From NCBI GenBank assembly GCA_002010075.1, contig MTMG01000013.1, positions 1-64,000 on the forward strand: 64,000 nt of DNA. The letters run 5' to 3'. Under the pieces are notes generated by a model, which saw only the letters and a list, made by a program, of their open reading frames with translations, ran no database searches and was not told the origin of the DNA. This document shows, piece after piece, positions 63,654 through 64,000 of the stretch (position 1 is the first letter of the stretch; every line of letters starts with the position of its first letter). Both the position numbers and the translations under genes were made by a program. The stretch comes from Methanomicrobia archaeon JdFR-19. Lineage in GTDB: Archaea; Halobacteriota; Methanosarcinia; DSM-18856; Methermicoccaceae.

Positions 63654-63716
63654 ATGTTTATTAAAAGGCTTGAACAACTCTTCGATAGATTAACTAGGGT
63701 TCAGGTAAAAGTCTAA
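63654..63716 (+). CDS. Possible 20-residue peptide after the radical SAM gene
   Basis: ATG 63654 to TAA 63716 encodes MFIKRLEQLFDRLTRVQVKV, a basic amphipathic helix. AAGGAGAG lies ten bases upstream, right at the stop of the radical SAM gene. It could be a small substrate peptide, a leader peptide, or chance; a 20-codon ORF is weak evidence by itself. The remaining bases to 63790 show nothing else. Confidence 0.3.
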   Translation: MFIKRLEQLFDRLTRVQVKV

Positions 63717-63790
63717 AAAAATCTCACTTAGCGAACTTTCCTCTTTTGCATACAGAACCATAATAGGTTGTATCCACTCCCCCGTTTTTC

Positions 63791-64000
63791 TCATTCCTCT
63801 ATAATCCCATCAGCCAGTCTCACTATTCTGTCTGCTCTGCTTGCGATTTTCTCGTTGTGCGTCACGATTATGAATGTAATTCCTTTTTCACGATTGAGCT
63901 CACGCATGAGGTCATAAACTTCTTTGGATGTTTTTGAGTCCAAGTTGCCGGTTGGCTCGTCTCCCAAAACGAGAAGTGGGTTGTTTATGAGGGCGCGCGC
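63791..64000 (-). CDS. C-terminal end of an ABC transporter ATPase (LolD/MacB type; 5' end outside window)
   Basis: 69 codons from the window edge to TGA 63791-63793. Walker B and D-loop read [16 protein letters not shown], with the switch His in [10 protein letters not shown] and a terminal [12 protein letters not shown]. These are characteristic of the LolCDE/MacB export ATPases. In this type the partner permease is usually adjacent. Starts beyond 64000. Confidence 0.88.
   Translation of the reverse strand, partial: ARALINNPLLVLGDEPTGNLDSKTSKEVYDLMRELNREKGITFIIVTHNEKIASRADRIVRLADGIIEE

Overview
The window is a gene-dense piece of a euryarchaeal chromosome carrying methanogen-type C1 metabolism. 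Archaeal markers include ribosomal protein L37e, an Sm/LSm protein, the clamp-loader small subunit, Mre11-Rad50, Trm1, Bud32, diphthamide and archaeosine enzymes, archaeal SepF and an intron-containing tRNA-Ser. C1 markers are CofE (coenzyme F420), a probable methanofuran-biosynthesis ligase, methenyl-H4MPT cyclohydrolase (mch) and a full formylmethanofuran dehydrogenase operon. A methanogen, or a methane/alkane-oxidising relative, fits best. No mcr genes lie here, so the lineage cannot be fixed.

The main result is a genetic-code signal. Thirteen of about 74 protein genes are interrupted by in-frame TAG codons (18 TAGs, possibly 19), with family-consistent protein continuing in the same frame on the far side. 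By my count every gene ends in TGA (about 50) or TAA (about 24), and none ends in TAG. Three open frames that seem to stop at TAG (the YkgJ-like protein, the DUF429 protein and diphthine-ammonia ligase) continue through it to a nearby TGA, in two cases into recognisable family sequence. TAG therefore behaves as an ordinary sense codon. The only precedent in Archaea is pyrrolysine. The pyl genes and tRNA-Pyl are not in the window.

Layout. 1-4.3 kb: end of a membrane protein, glycosyltransferase, CofE, PUA protein, LSm, L37e, PurF. 4.3-7.1 kb: ferrous-iron operon feoA-feoB-dtxR with a palindromic operator candidate. 7.1-9.2 kb: ferredoxin, ATP-grasp ligase, clamp loader. 9.2-10.9 kb: an orphan three-gene terminase cassette of viral origin. 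10.9-14.1 kb: DUF2284 protein and a cbiMNQO-type Ni/Co transporter with a NikR-like operator. 14.2-31.7 kb: housekeeping genes (DUF460 protein, pyruvate kinase, KaiC-like ATPase, citrate synthase, cation efflux, tRNA-Ser, GTPase, radical SAM enzymes, hisD, aroD, sulfur-incorporation pair). 31.9-37.8 kb: lipoprotein-Mre11-Rad50, then YkgJ-like, ZPR1 and SepF. 37.9-50.5 kb: cupredoxin-like lipoprotein and Trm1, mch, Bud32, deaminase, pdxST, DUF429 protein, argB, rtcB, DHH phosphoesterase, tRNA-Lys and a PPP phosphatase.

50.5-60.4 kb (minus strand) is a long run of genes: fmdE-like, fwdF, fwdA, fwdC, fwdD, fwdB, fdhD, diphthine-ammonia ligase, pheA, TauE-like exporter, methyltransferase. Most junctions overlap or are a few bases apart. 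It couples CO2 reduction on methanofuran with a cofactor-sulfuration protein. The final part holds sua5, hisC, tRNA-Ser(GCU) and, just past that tRNA, an AT-rich patch with an unfamiliar radical SAM gene and a 20-codon ORF. The window ends inside an ABC ATPase.

No CRISPR array, insertion sequence, rRNA or replication origin was seen, and no gene-free stretch exceeds 300 bases.
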